A stretch of 64,000 nt of DNA. Source: JANNYA01 sp031422315 (GTDB lineage Bacteria; Pseudomonadota; Gammaproteobacteria; Xanthomonadales; SZUA-5). Location of the stretch: NCBI GenBank assembly GCA_031422315.1, contig JANOQN010000038.1:62001-126000 (forward strand). Reading direction: 5' to 3'. The first letter of the stretch is position 1, and each line of letters starts with the position of its first letter. The notes beneath the pieces are model-generated. The model made no database searches. It had not been told where the DNA came from and saw only the letters and a program-made list of their open reading frames with translations. This document shows, piece after piece, positions 54,091 through 63,124 of the stretch. The position numbers and the translations under genes were made by a program.

Positions 54091-54266
54091 TGATGCCTCC
54101 TGTAACTTTTCGCAAACTTAGCTTAGTTACCATTTGACTATCGAGATAGAGCCAATTTTTGCCGATCGAGTAGAGCCAATTTCCGCTAGGCACTCCGAAA
54201 CGACGCGCACCGCGATGTCAATATCCGCCAAAGGCGGATAAATTGCGAAGCTGAAACGACGTTTCT

Positions 54267-55157
54267 TCAAAGCGTTGAATTGGCGATCAGGTCTTTCTGC
54301 GCTGACAAATTACGACAAAATTCCGCTGTCGCTTGATCCACGGGAAAGCAGCTTTCAATATGCAGGCCTTCCAAGGTCACATCGCGTGGCATGCCAAATG
54401 AAGTCATCGCTGAAAAAAAACGCAAGCGATGTTGATGATGCTTAAACGTTGTAGTCAAAATCGGGGCTGGCGTGATGGCTAGGTTTGGCGTGCGCCAATT
54501 TTTTGGCACGTCTGGAAAGCTCAGCATCTGTTGTAACAACGCCTGCGCGCGCTCATCCAGTGGCGATCGTGCTATTGCAAGTTGTACATGACGGATCAAC
54601 TCCACGGCTACTTCTAGCCAATTTTCAATCACGCCACGTAAGTCGTTCGGATCAAAAAACTGAAGCAAAATATTGTTGTGCAAACTGCCACGTTCGCCTA
54701 ACAGTGTGCGGTTCAATCTGTCAGCGGCAGCGTTGCTTTGCAGTATCTGCCAATGCCGGTCGAGCAGAAACGCCGGATAGGGTTCCTGCTGCGCCAAGAT
54801 GCAGTCAATGGCTTGCTGAATTTGCGCCAGTGCTGGCTGTGAAAGTTCGGTCTCTGGATGATCTGCGACAAATCCAGCAGCCCGCCAGAGCGCATTGCGT
54901 TCGTACATGCTGAGCTGTAGCGCATCGGCAAGTCGTGTCAGCGCCTCGCGGCTTGGTTGGGATTTATTTGTTTCCACACAGCTGAGATGCCGGGTTGACA
55001 GATTCGCTTCTAGCGCTAAAGCGAGCTGGCTCATGCCGCGCGATATTCGCCATTGCTTGAGTTGGGAGCCCGCCGATGGAATGATCTTCTTGTTCAAAAC
55101 GACGCCCAGGGTTGCATTTGAAAGAGGCGTCATCCTAACAATAATTTTTGTAGGCAA
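54267..55157 (-). CDS. XRE-family regulator with MmyB-like ligand domain
   Basis: The protein (296 residues, or 288 from the ATG at 55133) has an N-terminal helix-turn-helix (LKQWRISRGMSQLALALEAN, STRHLSCVETNKSQPSREAL) and a C-terminal MmyB-like domain (PYPAFLLDRHWQILQSNAAA, LRGVIENWLEVAVELIRHVQ, LTTTFKHHQHRLRFFSAMTS). Members of this class sense small acyl-type ligands, known only for a few. It diverges from the isocitrate-lyase-like gene, a usual position for a local regulator, so that gene is its likely target. Confidence 0.88.
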   Translation of the reverse strand: MPTKIIVRMTPLSNATLGVVLNKKIIPSAGSQLKQWRISRGMSQLALALEANLSTRHLSCVETNKSQPSREALTRLADALQLSMYERNALWRAAGFVADHPETELSQPALAQIQQAIDCILAQQEPYPAFLLDRHWQILQSNAAADRLNRTLLGERGSLHNNILLQFFDPNDLRGVIENWLEVAVELIRHVQLAIARSPLDERAQALLQQMLSFPDVPKNWRTPNLAITPAPILTTTFKHHQHRLRFFSAMTSFGMPRDVTLEGLHIESCFPVDQATAEFCRNLSAQKDLIANSTL

Positions 55158-55205
55158 TCAGCATTGACACCATGACCTCCGAGGTCATGGACTCGCGCGG
55201 CACCG

Positions 55206-56033
55206 ATGCCTATGCTTGCCGAACCATTACCGCCGAGTCAGCGCATGTCCAATAATAAAACGCAGTCGATCAATCAAAAAACCCTATCGAAAGAATTTAA
55301 TGCCCTGCATGTTCCAGGCCAGCCTTTAGTACTGTTCAACGTTTGGGACGCGGGATCAGCGCGCGCCGTTGTTGCCAGTGGGGCGCAGGCGATTGCGACG
55401 GGTAGTTGGTCGGTCGCGCAAGCGTTTGGCCATGAAGATGGGGAAAAGCTGCCACTGGCCTTCGCCATCGAGAATCTTCAGCGCATCGCGCAGGCCTGCG
55501 CGCTACCGGTGACACTGGATATAGAAAGTGGTTACAGCGCGGATGCAAAAGGCGTGGGCGCTACCATTGCGCTGGCAATCCAGGCGGGTGCGGTGGGTTG
55601 CAATTTGGAAGACAGCGAACCCGCAAGCGGGCAGGTGCGCAGCATACACGAGCAAGTTCCGCGCATCGCCCAAGCCCGCGCTGCTGCTGATGCGGCAGGC
55701 TTCGCTTTTTTTATCAATGCGCGCTGCGATTTGTTCCTGCAAACTTCAAGCGAATCACACAATGAAGCGCTGCTAGAGCTAGCGCTTGAGCGCGCAATCG
55801 CATACGCCGATGCCGGTGCCAGTGGATTATTTTTGCCAGGGCTTTTGGATCTGCGGCTGATTGCTATCGCGGTGCAGCGTTCACCGTTACCGATCAATAT
55901 CATGATGGCTGGGGCGACACTTAGCAGACAACAATTAGCCGACGTCGGGGTCGCACGCATTAGCCACGGACCTGGCCCCTACCGAGCGGCGATGCAGCAG
56001 TTGCAGGATGCAGCTAAGTTAGCGTTGCTCTAG
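55206..56033 (+). CDS. Isocitrate lyase / phosphoenolpyruvate mutase family protein
   Basis: The protein (275 residues, or 262 from the ATG at 55245) has the ICL/PEPM barrel: LVLFNVWDAGSARAVVASGA, VTLDIESGYSADAKGVGATI, GAVGCNLEDSEP and INARCDLFL. The catalytic Cys motif of true isocitrate lyase (KKCGH) is absent. The second Met has no better ribosome site. Related enzymes cleave 2-methylisocitrate, hydrolyse oxaloacetate or make phosphonates. The reaction cannot be told. The adjacent divergent XRE gene probably controls it. Confidence 0.87.
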   Translation: MPMLAEPLPPSQRMSNNKTQSINQKTLSKEFNALHVPGQPLVLFNVWDAGSARAVVASGAQAIATGSWSVAQAFGHEDGEKLPLAFAIENLQRIAQACALPVTLDIESGYSADAKGVGATIALAIQAGAVGCNLEDSEPASGQVRSIHEQVPRIAQARAAADAAGFAFFINARCDLFLQTSSESHNEALLELALERAIAYADAGASGLFLPGLLDLRLIAIAVQRSPLPINIMMAGATLSRQQLADVGVARISHGPGPYRAAMQQLQDAAKLALL

Positions 56034-56081
56034 CGCTGTCGAACTGGATGTAATGAGTACATCGCTAGGCTGCTCGTTCCG

Positions 56082-56501
56082 GTGACGCTCTTGCTGGTCG
56101 CGGCACCGACATACCTGTTGCGCTGTGTAAAGCCGACGTCGATTAATGATCTGGCTCGCCATCGGCTTGTCGTCATGCGCTCTAATACGTCAGCGCAACT
56201 TTTCGCCTGGGAATTTGCCGGCAAGGGCGGCAGTGTGGAGCGCTTGGAAATCACGCCGCATTTTATAGTGAACGATCCGGCCGGCCTTCTCAAAGCGGCG
56301 CTGCTCGGCATGGGCATCTGCCAGCTTGGCAGCAATCTGGCTCTCCCACCAATAATTGCAGGGCAATTGGTGCAACTACTTCCCGAAACGATGGTTCGAT
56401 CGCGCGGCCTGTATGCCGCATACCTGTCCCGTCGCTTCACGCCGCGCAAAGTGACTTTGCTGGTTCAGGCGCTGACAGAGGCGTTTGCGCAACTCAAATA
56501 G
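56082..56501 (+). pseudogene. LysR-type regulator remnant (effector domain only)
   Basis: The open frame matches only the C-terminal half of a LysR regulator's effector-binding domain: VAAPTYLLRCVKPTSINDLA RHRLVVM, then FIVNDPAGLLKAALLGMGIC and LYAAYLSRRFTPRKVTLLVQ. There is no helix-turn-helix. Upstream is the 3' end of the lyase-like gene. It is a 5'-truncated copy and cannot bind DNA. Confidence 0.75.
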
Positions 56502-56548
56502 TTAGTTCTTTAGCTAAGTTAGTGTGCTATTGAAACGCAAGCGACAGT

Positions 56549-56590
56549 GACACCTGTTCTGGATTCCCGCCTGCGCGGGAATGACGAGCT
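56549..56590 (-). repeat. Single REP-like palindrome
   Basis: GACACCTGTTCTGGATTCCC then GCCTGCGCGGGAATGACGAGC is one unit in the second orientation. There is no partner within 200 bp. It separates the LysR remnant from the rhodanese gene. Confidence 0.75.
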
Positions 56591-56625
56591 ACAGATCAGT
56601 TGCCTGTAAAATTGACTGTGCAGGC

Positions 56626-57030
56626 TCAAGGCTGAGACCCCTTAATCAGGTCGAAACCTTCGTCTAGCCAGCCCGTAATACCGCCGATCATGATTTTCAC
56701 AGGGCGTCCCAAACGCGCCAATCGCACCGCAGCTCGGTGTGCGCCATTGCAGTGCGGACCTGCGCAATAGACGACAAAGCGGGTCTGCTCAGCGTACTGC
56801 ATCATCTTCGATTCAATGATTTTGCCGTGCGGCAAATTGATAGAGCCCGGAACGTGGCCGCTTTCATACAACGCTGGGCTGCGTACGTCCAAAACCACGA
56901 AGTCAGCCGGCCCTGGATTCATGCTGGAATGAACGTCCCAGCAATCTGCCTCAAGATGTAAGGCGGCTTCAAAATGCGCCAAAGCCTGCGCGGAAGGTGC
57001 AAAAGCAAACTCGGTAACTGCGCTGTTCAT
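56626..57030 (-). CDS. Rhodanese-like protein
   Basis: The 134-residue protein is a single rhodanese domain: FVVLDVRSPALYESGHVPGS, INLPHGKI, the active loop YCAGPHCNGAHRAA (catalytic Cys) and GGITGWLDEGF. It may move sulphur or act as a phosphatase-like fold. It diverges from ftrA across a 97-bp gap, a pairing I recall in other genomes, and is the likely target of FtrA. Confidence 0.9.
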   Translation of the reverse strand: MNSAVTEFAFAPSAQALAHFEAALHLEADCWDVHSSMNPGPADFVVLDVRSPALYESGHVPGSINLPHGKIIESKMMQYAEQTRFVVYCAGPHCNGAHRAAVRLARLGRPVKIMIGGITGWLDEGFDLIKGSQP

Positions 57031-57127
57031 GGTAATTCTCCTATTGGTTGTAAGCGCTGCAATGGTGTGGCTTGGTCGGTTTAATTAATAGTGGCGTAAA
57101 AGCCATACTCCGGTCAAAATACGCCAT

Positions 57128-58096
57128 ATGAAAATGCCTCATCAAGTAGCCACATTGATATACCCTGGCCTGTGTACCTTCGAGTTCGCTTGCGTGGTAG
57201 AAATGTTTGCGCTGCATCGACCTGAATTGGCGCAGCAGGGCTGTGCAGGCTATGAATTGACGGTGTGTGGCCTTAGCCTAAAACCCGTGCAAGGTTTGGG
57301 CGCCATTATGGTGCGCCCAAACCAAGGCCTTGATGGTTTCGAGCGTGCTCAAACCATCGTGTTGCCCGGCTGGTGCGATATCGATAAGCCGGTACCGCTT
57401 GCATTGGTTAACGCCCTCAAACGCGCTCACGCGCGTGGCGCCCGCATTGCCTCAATCTGTTCTGGCGTGTTTATTTTGGCAGCAGCGGGCTTGCTCGATG
57501 AAAAGTCGGCCACTACGCATTGGCGTTACGCGCAAACGCTGGCGCAGCGTTACCCGCGCGTGCAGGTTAAGCCCGATTCGATCTACGTGGACGAAGGCGC
57601 AGTTGTAAGCTCGGCCGGTTCGGCGGCGGGTCTGGACATGATGCTGCACCTCGTGCGGATGGATTACGGGCCAAAAGTGGCGAACAGCTTCGCGCAGCGC
57701 TTGGTGCTTCCGCCGCACCGGCTTGGTAATCAGGCGCAATTTGTAGCAAGGCCAATGGGCGCTAGCAGTTCTTCAAAAATCGCAAGGCTGAGTGATTATT
57801 TGCGCTGCAATCTAATGGCTGAGCACTGCCTATCGAGTATGGCCAAGCACGCGAACTTGAGCCCGCGCAGCCTGCAGCGGCAATTCGTCAATGCGACGGG
57901 CATGGCGCCGCAAATTTGGCTAACGAAAGAGCGCGTGCAGTTGGCGAAAGATATGTTGGAAGCCAATAACTTGCCCATTGCGCGGATAGCAGCGGCTGCG
58001 GGCTTTGGTTCTGAAGAAGTATTTCGAAAACACTTCAAGCGCTGGACCGGGACCACGCCCGGTACCTATCGCGCGCAATTTAGCAAGCCTGCGTGA
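57128..58096 (+). CDS. ftrA: GlxA-type AraC-family regulator FtrA
   Basis: The 322-residue protein has an N-terminal DJ-1/PfpI-like domain (5-190), with VATLIYPGLCTFEFACVVEM, LPGWCDIDKPVP and the Cys elbow ASICSGVFILAAAGLLD. A C-terminal AraC HTH (225-315) follows: CLSSMAKHANLSPRSLQRQF, LPIARIAAAAGFGSEEVFRK. This matches FtrA, which is usually divergent from a rhodanese gene as here. It probably activates that gene; the inducer is unknown. Confidence 0.9.
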   Translation: MKMPHQVATLIYPGLCTFEFACVVEMFALHRPELAQQGCAGYELTVCGLSLKPVQGLGAIMVRPNQGLDGFERAQTIVLPGWCDIDKPVPLALVNALKRAHARGARIASICSGVFILAAAGLLDEKSATTHWRYAQTLAQRYPRVQVKPDSIYVDEGAVVSSAGSAAGLDMMLHLVRMDYGPKVANSFAQRLVLPPHRLGNQAQFVARPMGASSSSKIARLSDYLRCNLMAEHCLSSMAKHANLSPRSLQRQFVNATGMAPQIWLTKERVQLAKDMLEANNLPIARIAAAAGFGSEEVFRKHFKRWTGTTPGTYRAQFSKPA

Positions 58097-58267
58097 GGCG
58101 TAGCGCAAAATTCAAGGCGGATGACGTTCTGAGTGGGCTCAACTAGAAGACAGCGCTGGCGAACTTTCTCTTTGTCGAGTCTGAGCGTTGCCAAAGTGTC
58201 GCTCGTACCAAGCGCGGTCTCTGCCGTGGCGTACCAAAGCAGCATTGCTGATTTGGCAGACGTATGG

Positions 58268-58714
58268 TCACTTATTATTTTGATTATTTTGAATCTTTGT
58301 TGATGAGGGTTTGCCGTTTGGTCTTTTGAGCGTCGCTGTGACAGCTTGCAGAAAAATTCCGGCGAACGCGAAATAGATGGCAGCCCTCGCATGCGGTCTA
58401 AGCAATTCGGAGTTGTAGTGCTCATAGGCAAACGAGACAGAAAGCAAAGCTGGGCCCAGCAAAATTAATGCAGAAGAAGCCGTCTGTACATGGCGCAAAA
58501 AACCCGTACGCCATCTTAAGAAGTAACACCCCAGTGCAAGGTTGACTAGAGACGACCACAAAAGGTATACGTGAGTAGAGCGAAAAAACAATTGGGGGCC
58601 ATCCGCCATTCCCTGCAAGTGATCAAGCGACCAGTGCATATATTGCCCTGTCAAAATGAAAGCGATTAGTCCGCAAAATCCTATGAAGAGATGAAGGCTT
58701 CGAAGTTGAATCAT
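58268..58714 (-). CDS. Small four-helix membrane protein
   Basis: The 148-residue protein has four hydrophobic segments (LHLFIGFCGLIAFILTGQYM, STHVYLLWSSLVNLALGCYF, QTASSALILLGPALLSVSFA, IYFAFAGIFLQAVTATL). His residues sit in the first and second helices, as in small haem-binding proteins, but no clear motif is present. Family unknown. Confidence 0.6.
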   Translation of the reverse strand: MIQLRSLHLFIGFCGLIAFILTGQYMHWSLDHLQGMADGPQLFFRSTHVYLLWSSLVNLALGCYFLRWRTGFLRHVQTASSALILLGPALLSVSFAYEHYNSELLRPHARAAIYFAFAGIFLQAVTATLKRPNGKPSSTKIQNNQNNK

Positions 58715-58799
58715 GATTTCACTGCGCCAATCTTCTTGCAGCTAATGGCACCAATATTTATAAGCGCCACTTGAAGAGAGCTCGCTTCAGCTGCGAAAT

Positions 58800-59339
58800 T
58801 TATTCGCCGACTCGGCTTGCCTGCGGCATATCCTGAAGCGCTTTGGTTGCAGCGCGAGAAAGCGCCTGCGTGGTTTCACGCTGCACGGCGGTAAGGCATA
58901 CCGTTTGCGTTAAATTAGTTCCAGATCGCCTTTGCCGCGTGCAAATAACGCGCTCGCTATCGCTTGATTGGGTTTCGGTAAGCGTGCGTAGCGTTTCGAA
59001 TTCATTACTGAGCAGCATTCGCGCTTTCGCACCAAGTTGATTCCAGTGTGTGATCGCGGCAAGCCGAGCATTAAGCGTGGCAACCAGCGCCTTCGCGCGT
59101 TTGCGATTGACTGCTTTGATGTTCGCATCGGCAACTTGCAACTGGGCTTCATACGCCGAAACTGCTTGGCGCATTTGAGCTGGCGAGACATTTTTTATCG
59201 ACACATTCGGCGTGCTCGAAAGCGCCAAAGGCAGGTCAATATCACTGGCGGCGGCAATATCGCGCTGGGTGCGGAAGAAGCTGATACCACCACGATCGCT
59301 TTGCGCATCGACGATTCTCCGCGTTGCAGCGACAAATGG
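58800..59339 (-). pseudogene. 5'-truncated gene of unknown function
   Basis: The coding frame is open from 59339 (after TAG at 59340) to 58800. Sensible sequence (DAQSDRGGISFFRTQRDIAA, DIDLPLALSSTPNVSIKNVS, then helical, Arg-rich, two Cys) runs into the upstream gene's start with no ATG, GTG or ribosome site until a TTG at 59228. It faces a likewise truncated gene, so a rearrangement near 59330 removed both beginnings. Family unknown. Confidence 0.5.
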
Positions 59340-59800
59340 CTAAGCGTTCCAATACGCAAGTTTATACGCCGCAAATTGCGCTAGATGGCCAGGCTTGGCG
59401 TGGGTGGAGTGAAGGCCAACCCTTTAAGCCAGTTTTGACGACTGCCCGCTTGGCTTTGAACGTGCGAGTGGCGGAAACCCTTACGATTCGATGGAATCAG
59501 AGCGCCTCAATGAGTAAAACTAGCCCTGCAGATTTATACGTAACATTGGCAGAAAGCTCACTTATTTCTAAAGTGCGTGCCGGTGAAAATGGCGGGAAAG
59601 TTCTGCATCACGATCATGTAGTGCGAGCGCTACACGGCCCATTTCGAACCACCACTGGCGAATCTTCGTTTGAGCTGCCCAAAGGAGTCGTGTTGGCGAA
59701 CACTCGTATCATCGCTTGGCTTGAAGATCGCGAATCTGGGGCGCTGCTGCAATCAGTGCATGGGCCTTTGGCTAATTGTACGGCGCTTGCAAACGAGTGA
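59324..59800 (+). pseudogene. DUF1223 protein remnant, thioredoxin-like N-terminus missing
   Basis: The open frame begins RQMAKRSNTQVYTPQIALDG and continues with ALNVRVAETLTIRWN, VRAGENGGKVLHHDHVVRAL and FELPKGVVLANTRIIAWLED. This is the C-terminal half of DUF1223 secreted proteins. The expected signal peptide and TSQGCSSCP-type thioredoxin part are absent. The homology begins at about 59330, where the opposite-strand gene is also cut. Confidence 0.7.
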
Positions 59801-59983
59801 GTGTCATGGCGATTGCACTTGCAATCCCTCAGGCGAATTTGCGCCGTCGCCTTGTGTTGTTTGATCGAAGCGCAACGCCGGCAAGCTCACAATCCGTCGA
59901 GCCTAGCCACCTAACGCTCGGCGATCTAGAAAACGAGCGTCTTTCTAGTTCGCCGAACTTTCTTCATTTAGGTACCAATTACG

Positions 59984-61180
59984 CTAGCCGCGCGGTGGCG
60001 CAGGAGGAGCAGGTGGAGGCGGTGGAGGCGGTGGAGGCGGTGGAGGCGGTGGAGCAGGTGGAGCAGGAGGAGCTGGCGGCATAGTATGGGTCGGCACTTG
60101 CACGCTTAAAGTACGGTTCGACTTTTGCCGAATCACGTCAATTTGCGCGGTTTGCCCGGCTTTTTTGTTTAATGCGGCAAAAACGGCGCTGGGCGTTGCC
60201 GTTGTTGCGCCGTCGATTCTTGTGATCACATCACCCGCTAAGAGTGGCGGGTAACCTTTGACATCGAGCGCTAGTACGCCATCGCGTGCGCCAAAATATT
60301 GTGCTAAATCAGGATTTAAAGTGGTCAAATCTAAATCGTTATTGTTGATGCCGCCCGGCAGATTGATGCGGATGATTTGCCGCGCTTGACCAGCAGCATC
60401 GCCTGCTTGCACCCCTGCTTGCGTGGCTGACGCAATTGCTGCGGTAACTTGAGCTTGCACTTCTGGGCCAAGCTCGCTCAGACCTTCTAGTTGGCTTAAC
60501 GAGCTTAGCTGTTCTAAATTGCTAAATAGCATCACTTTCGGCTGATTTGAGGCAGTCACATTCAGGCTTAAAGTTTGATCGCCACGCTTAACCCCAACTG
60601 CAAGTTTTTCTCCGACTTTTAGCGTGCTGAGAATGTCGCGCGCAGCTTGCAGCTTGCCAGTGGCGGGCAGCGCCACACCGCGCAAGCTGACTAGCACATC
60701 GCCAGTTTTGACGCCCGCGGTTTCTGCCCCAGAACCGGGCGTTACCGCAGCGATCGATACGCTGTCGTTTGCTCCGCTCATCAGTACTAGACCTAACCTT
60801 GCGCCCAACTCTGAGCCCAATTCTGTGACTTGGACGTCACTCGAGTTCATGGGCCGCTTAATGACCGTGATCTTGCCATTGCCACTCGATTGCACCGAGC
60901 CATCGTTAGCAACCCGAAATACCATGCTGTTTGAATCGCCAGCGGCACCCCTTTCCTGCAACTTGCGCGATAGCTCCGCCATGCGTTTGGACAGCGCTTG
61001 CATTTCCGTGCGGATGGATTCTGTGCTTTGGTCGGTGCGGGTAGCGTCCGTGATAGTTTGAGTTGACTGGGCGGCATGTGCGTTGACTATCCCAAATAGT
61101 GCGAGTGAAAGCGCGAGAGTGATGGCTTTGGAGTAATTACAAGCGCTGCTTTGATTGTTCGGTATCGTGCTGGTTTTCAT
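59984..61180 (-). CDS. Secreted double-PDZ protein with polyproline end
   Basis: The 398-residue protein has a signal peptide (AITLALSLALFGIVNAHAA) and a coiled stretch (RTEMQALSKRMAELSRKLQE). It has a first PDZ domain at about 105-205 (GLVLMSGANDSVSIAAVTPG, AGVKTGDVLVSLRGVAL) and a second at about 290-360 (GVLALDVKGYPPLLAGDVIT). The C-terminus is about 30 residues of Pro and Ala encoded by 9-nt repeats. ATG at 61180 follows AAGGAA. No protease triad is present, so it is a binding protein. Third gene after sigma and anti-sigma. Confidence 0.85.
   Translation of the reverse strand: MKTSTIPNNQSSACNYSKAITLALSLALFGIVNAHAAQSTQTITDATRTDQSTESIRTEMQALSKRMAELSRKLQERGAAGDSNSMVFRVANDGSVQSSGNGKITVIKRPMNSSDVQVTELGSELGARLGLVLMSGANDSVSIAAVTPGSGAETAGVKTGDVLVSLRGVALPATGKLQAARDILSTLKVGEKLAVGVKRGDQTLSLNVTASNQPKVMLFSNLEQLSSLSQLEGLSELGPEVQAQVTAAIASATQAGVQAGDAAGQARQIIRINLPGGINNNDLDLTTLNPDLAQYFGARDGVLALDVKGYPPLLAGDVITRIDGATTATPSAVFAALNKKAGQTAQIDVIRQKSNRTLSVQVPTHTMPPAPPAPPAPPPPPPPPPPPPPPAPPAPPRG
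60013..60066 (-). repeat. 9-nt tandem repeat in the PDZ gene
   Basis: On the plus strand GTGGAGGCG occurs four times at 60013-60048, followed by two GTGGAGCAG units to 60066. Each unit is three codons of the Pro/Ala tail. Copy number change keeps the frame, so the tail length is free to vary. Confidence 0.85.
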
Positions 61181-61265
61181 AGTGTTTCCTTCGGTTGAAA
61201 GTAAAAGACGTACGTAGTGATGCCATTCGAAAAGATCGACCATAGCGCAAGCGAACGGATACGGA

Positions 61266-61299
61266 GCCTGGGTTCCCGCCTTCGCGGGAATGACGATGA
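61266..61299 (-). repeat. Single REP-like palindrome
   Basis: GCCTGGGTTCCCGCCTTCGC then GGGAATGACGATGA is one unit in the second orientation, in the leader between the anti-sigma gene and the PDZ gene. It may stabilise or separate the two parts of the message. Confidence 0.75.
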
Positions 61300-61356
61300 G
61301 TGGCGTTGGAGCACGATGAGTGGAGATCGAAGCGCGCGTCGCCCAATACACGCGCA

Positions 61357-61896
61357 CTAGTCCACCAAAAGCAGCGCGGGGTGAAACTCGCCATCTTCTA
61401 CCGCATGCATAACGGTGACGCGCTCACGCCAGAGCGCGCTTTGTTTAGCGAAATTGTTAGGCTCGTTGGCCGCCCAGTAATCTAGCTGAGAATCGAGTGT
61501 GGCTAATGTAGCGCTGGCCTGCTGCAAGCTATGCATTTGACTGATACGGGCGCGATTGCTTCGCAAGCGTTGAAGGTTGCTTTCCAATGTTTTGGAATCG
61601 GCCATAAGCGCAGCAAGCTCAACCGTAGCGATGGACGCAGCGGTGTTGGTAGGTGCCACTCTGGCTGCCTGCATCGGCAAACTGCCTGTATTTTTTTGCG
61701 TTTGAACCAATACGATGCCAGCGGCAAAAGAGGCGGCAATGCCGGTTAACCAAAGCGTTCGCGCTAAGCGGGGCCTTGGCGATTGCGTCTTGTCGGCCGA
61801 TTGCGCTAGCACGGCGTGCAGTCGATCTTCCGGCGAGTCAAGCGCGGCATGCTTGCTAAGCAGTGCGTGCAAATTTGTTTCAGTTTCAAGTGTCAT
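61357..61896 (-). CDS. Probable membrane anti-sigma factor
   Basis: The 179-residue protein has a cytoplasmic N-terminus (about 1-45), one membrane segment (TLWLTGIAASFAAGIVLVQT, about 47-66) and a periplasmic coiled part (ADSKTLESNLQRLRSNRARI). It overlaps the sigma gene by 4 bp, the usual place for its anti-sigma factor. No known anti-sigma signature (zinc finger or ASD motif) is visible. Confidence 0.75.
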   Translation of the reverse strand: MTLETETNLHALLSKHAALDSPEDRLHAVLAQSADKTQSPRPRLARTLWLTGIAASFAAGIVLVQTQKNTGSLPMQAARVAPTNTAASIATVELAALMADSKTLESNLQRLRSNRARISQMHSLQQASATLATLDSQLDYWAANEPNNFAKQSALWRERVTVMHAVEDGEFHPALLLVD

Positions 61897-62465
61897 GGGG
61901 CGCTCACCATCGCCGTTTGCGAGTGGGTGGAGGAGGGTTGTAGAAATTGGCGCATATGCGTCAATGCTCTTGCTAGCTGCGATTTAGAAAAGCTCTGCGA
62001 TTGCCCAAATAACTCGGCAATTTCCGCGTGTTGATAGCCTTCCACGTGGTAAAGCCAAAGCACCGCTCTTGCGCGATCCGAAAGCTGCGCTAGCGCGCTT
62101 TCAAGATCAAGGCTGACGGTCAATTGCAAAATCGTATTACTTTGATCTGCAATTTCTTCAAGCAAAAATTTAGACTCCTGATCTTTTCGATCACGCAATT
62201 CGCGCAGGCAGCGATGCAGCGTGATTTTGCGCAGCCAAAAGCCAAAAGGTGCGCTCGATTTAAAATCGCCAATCCGAGTAAAGGCCTGCACAAAGCTATC
62301 TTGCATGGCATCCAAAGCGGCTGCGGTGTTGCCCAACATGCGAAAGCTAAGCGTGTAGACGGGCTTTTCAAACTGGCGAAACACCTGCGTTTGCGCGGTT
62401 GCATCAGCTCTGCGCAGTCGCTGTAAGTCAAAATCAGAAATCGTTCGGGAGAAAAGACTTGTCAT
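61893..62465 (-). CDS. ECF RNA polymerase sigma factor
   Basis: The 190-residue protein has sigma region 2 (FRQFEKPVYTLSFRMLGNTA, DAMQDSFVQAFTRI, FGFWLRKITLHRCLRELRDR) and region 4 (LAQLSDRARAVLWLYHVEGY, QHAEIAELFGQSQSFSKSQL). Length and layout are those of an extracytoplasmic-function sigma. I prefer ATG at 62465 (MTSLFS), because the longer frame to 62522 has no ribosome site. It heads the operon with the anti-sigma and PDZ genes. Confidence 0.88.
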   Translation of the reverse strand: MTSLFSRTISDFDLQRLRRADATAQTQVFRQFEKPVYTLSFRMLGNTAAALDAMQDSFVQAFTRIGDFKSSAPFGFWLRKITLHRCLRELRDRKDQESKFLLEEIADQSNTILQLTVSLDLESALAQLSDRARAVLWLYHVEGYQHAEIAELFGQSQSFSKSQLARALTHMRQFLQPSSTHSQTAMVSAP

Positions 62466-62683
62466 GCTTGAGTTATCTGGCAGGTTCGGCGTGTTCGCTA
62501 ACAGTAAAGACACATCAAGCACTAAAAGCGTCGCAGCCCAAAAGAAAAATACTCAAAAGAAAAAACTCAAAAGAAAAACCAATTAGAAAAAATCGGCTTG
62601 AGCAGCTAAAACCGAAGTTTCAGCGCCGAAAATGAGTTTGCACTGCTATGCTTCGCGCTCTCAAGCGCACCGGAACTTACTTT

Positions 62684-63091
62684 ATGCTGCCGAATTATCT
62701 GTCAGGTTTACCGCATTTTTTCCAATATTTCGCCATGGCGGCACTGCTGTTGACGGTGTTTTGGTCGGTCTACACGTTTTTTACCCCGCACGATGAAATG
62801 GCGCTCATCAAACAAGGCAATGTGACCGCAGCGGTGGTATTAGTTGGCGCGCTGATTGGCTTTGCAATTCCAGTGGCGGCGGCGATTATGCAGAGCGTCA
62901 GCGCGATGGCGCTGGCTCAGTGGGGCGTGGTGGCGATGGGCGTGCAGATTTTGGTTTACACCATTTTGCGATTGTTCTTCCGCACGCTGAGCGATGATTT
63001 GAGCGCAGATCGGCTTTCGATGGGGATTTTGGTGGCAGGCTTGAGCGTGGTGAGTGGTATTTTGAATGCGGCGGCGATGAGCTATACGTAA
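62684..63091 (+). CDS. DUF350 family membrane protein (YjfL-like)
   Basis: The 135-residue protein has four hydrophobic segments and the DUF350 pattern: YFAMAALLLTVFWSVYTFF, KQGNVTAAVVLVGALIGFAI, PVAAAIMQSVSAM, then LSADRLSMGILVAGLSVVSG. The family duplicates a two-helix unit. Function unknown. ATG at 62684 gives the family length. An upstream frame adds 12 residues. Confidence 0.85.
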   Translation: MLPNYLSGLPHFFQYFAMAALLLTVFWSVYTFFTPHDEMALIKQGNVTAAVVLVGALIGFAIPVAAAIMQSVSAMALAQWGVVAMGVQILVYTILRLFFRTLSDDLSADRLSMGILVAGLSVVSGILNAAAMSYT

Positions 63092-63124
63092 GTCACGTTG
63101 TTATGAGTAATTTTATCGAACGAA

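Noticed and set aside
54130..54175. Direct repeat TAGAGCCAATTT near 54.15 kb as operator sites
   Set aside because: Only two imperfect copies, no dyad symmetry and no promoter-like sequence alongside.
59776..60084. 102-codon rightward frame ending in Glu/Val repeats
   Set aside because: Its second half is the shadow of the Pro/Ala tail of the PDZ gene on the other strand.
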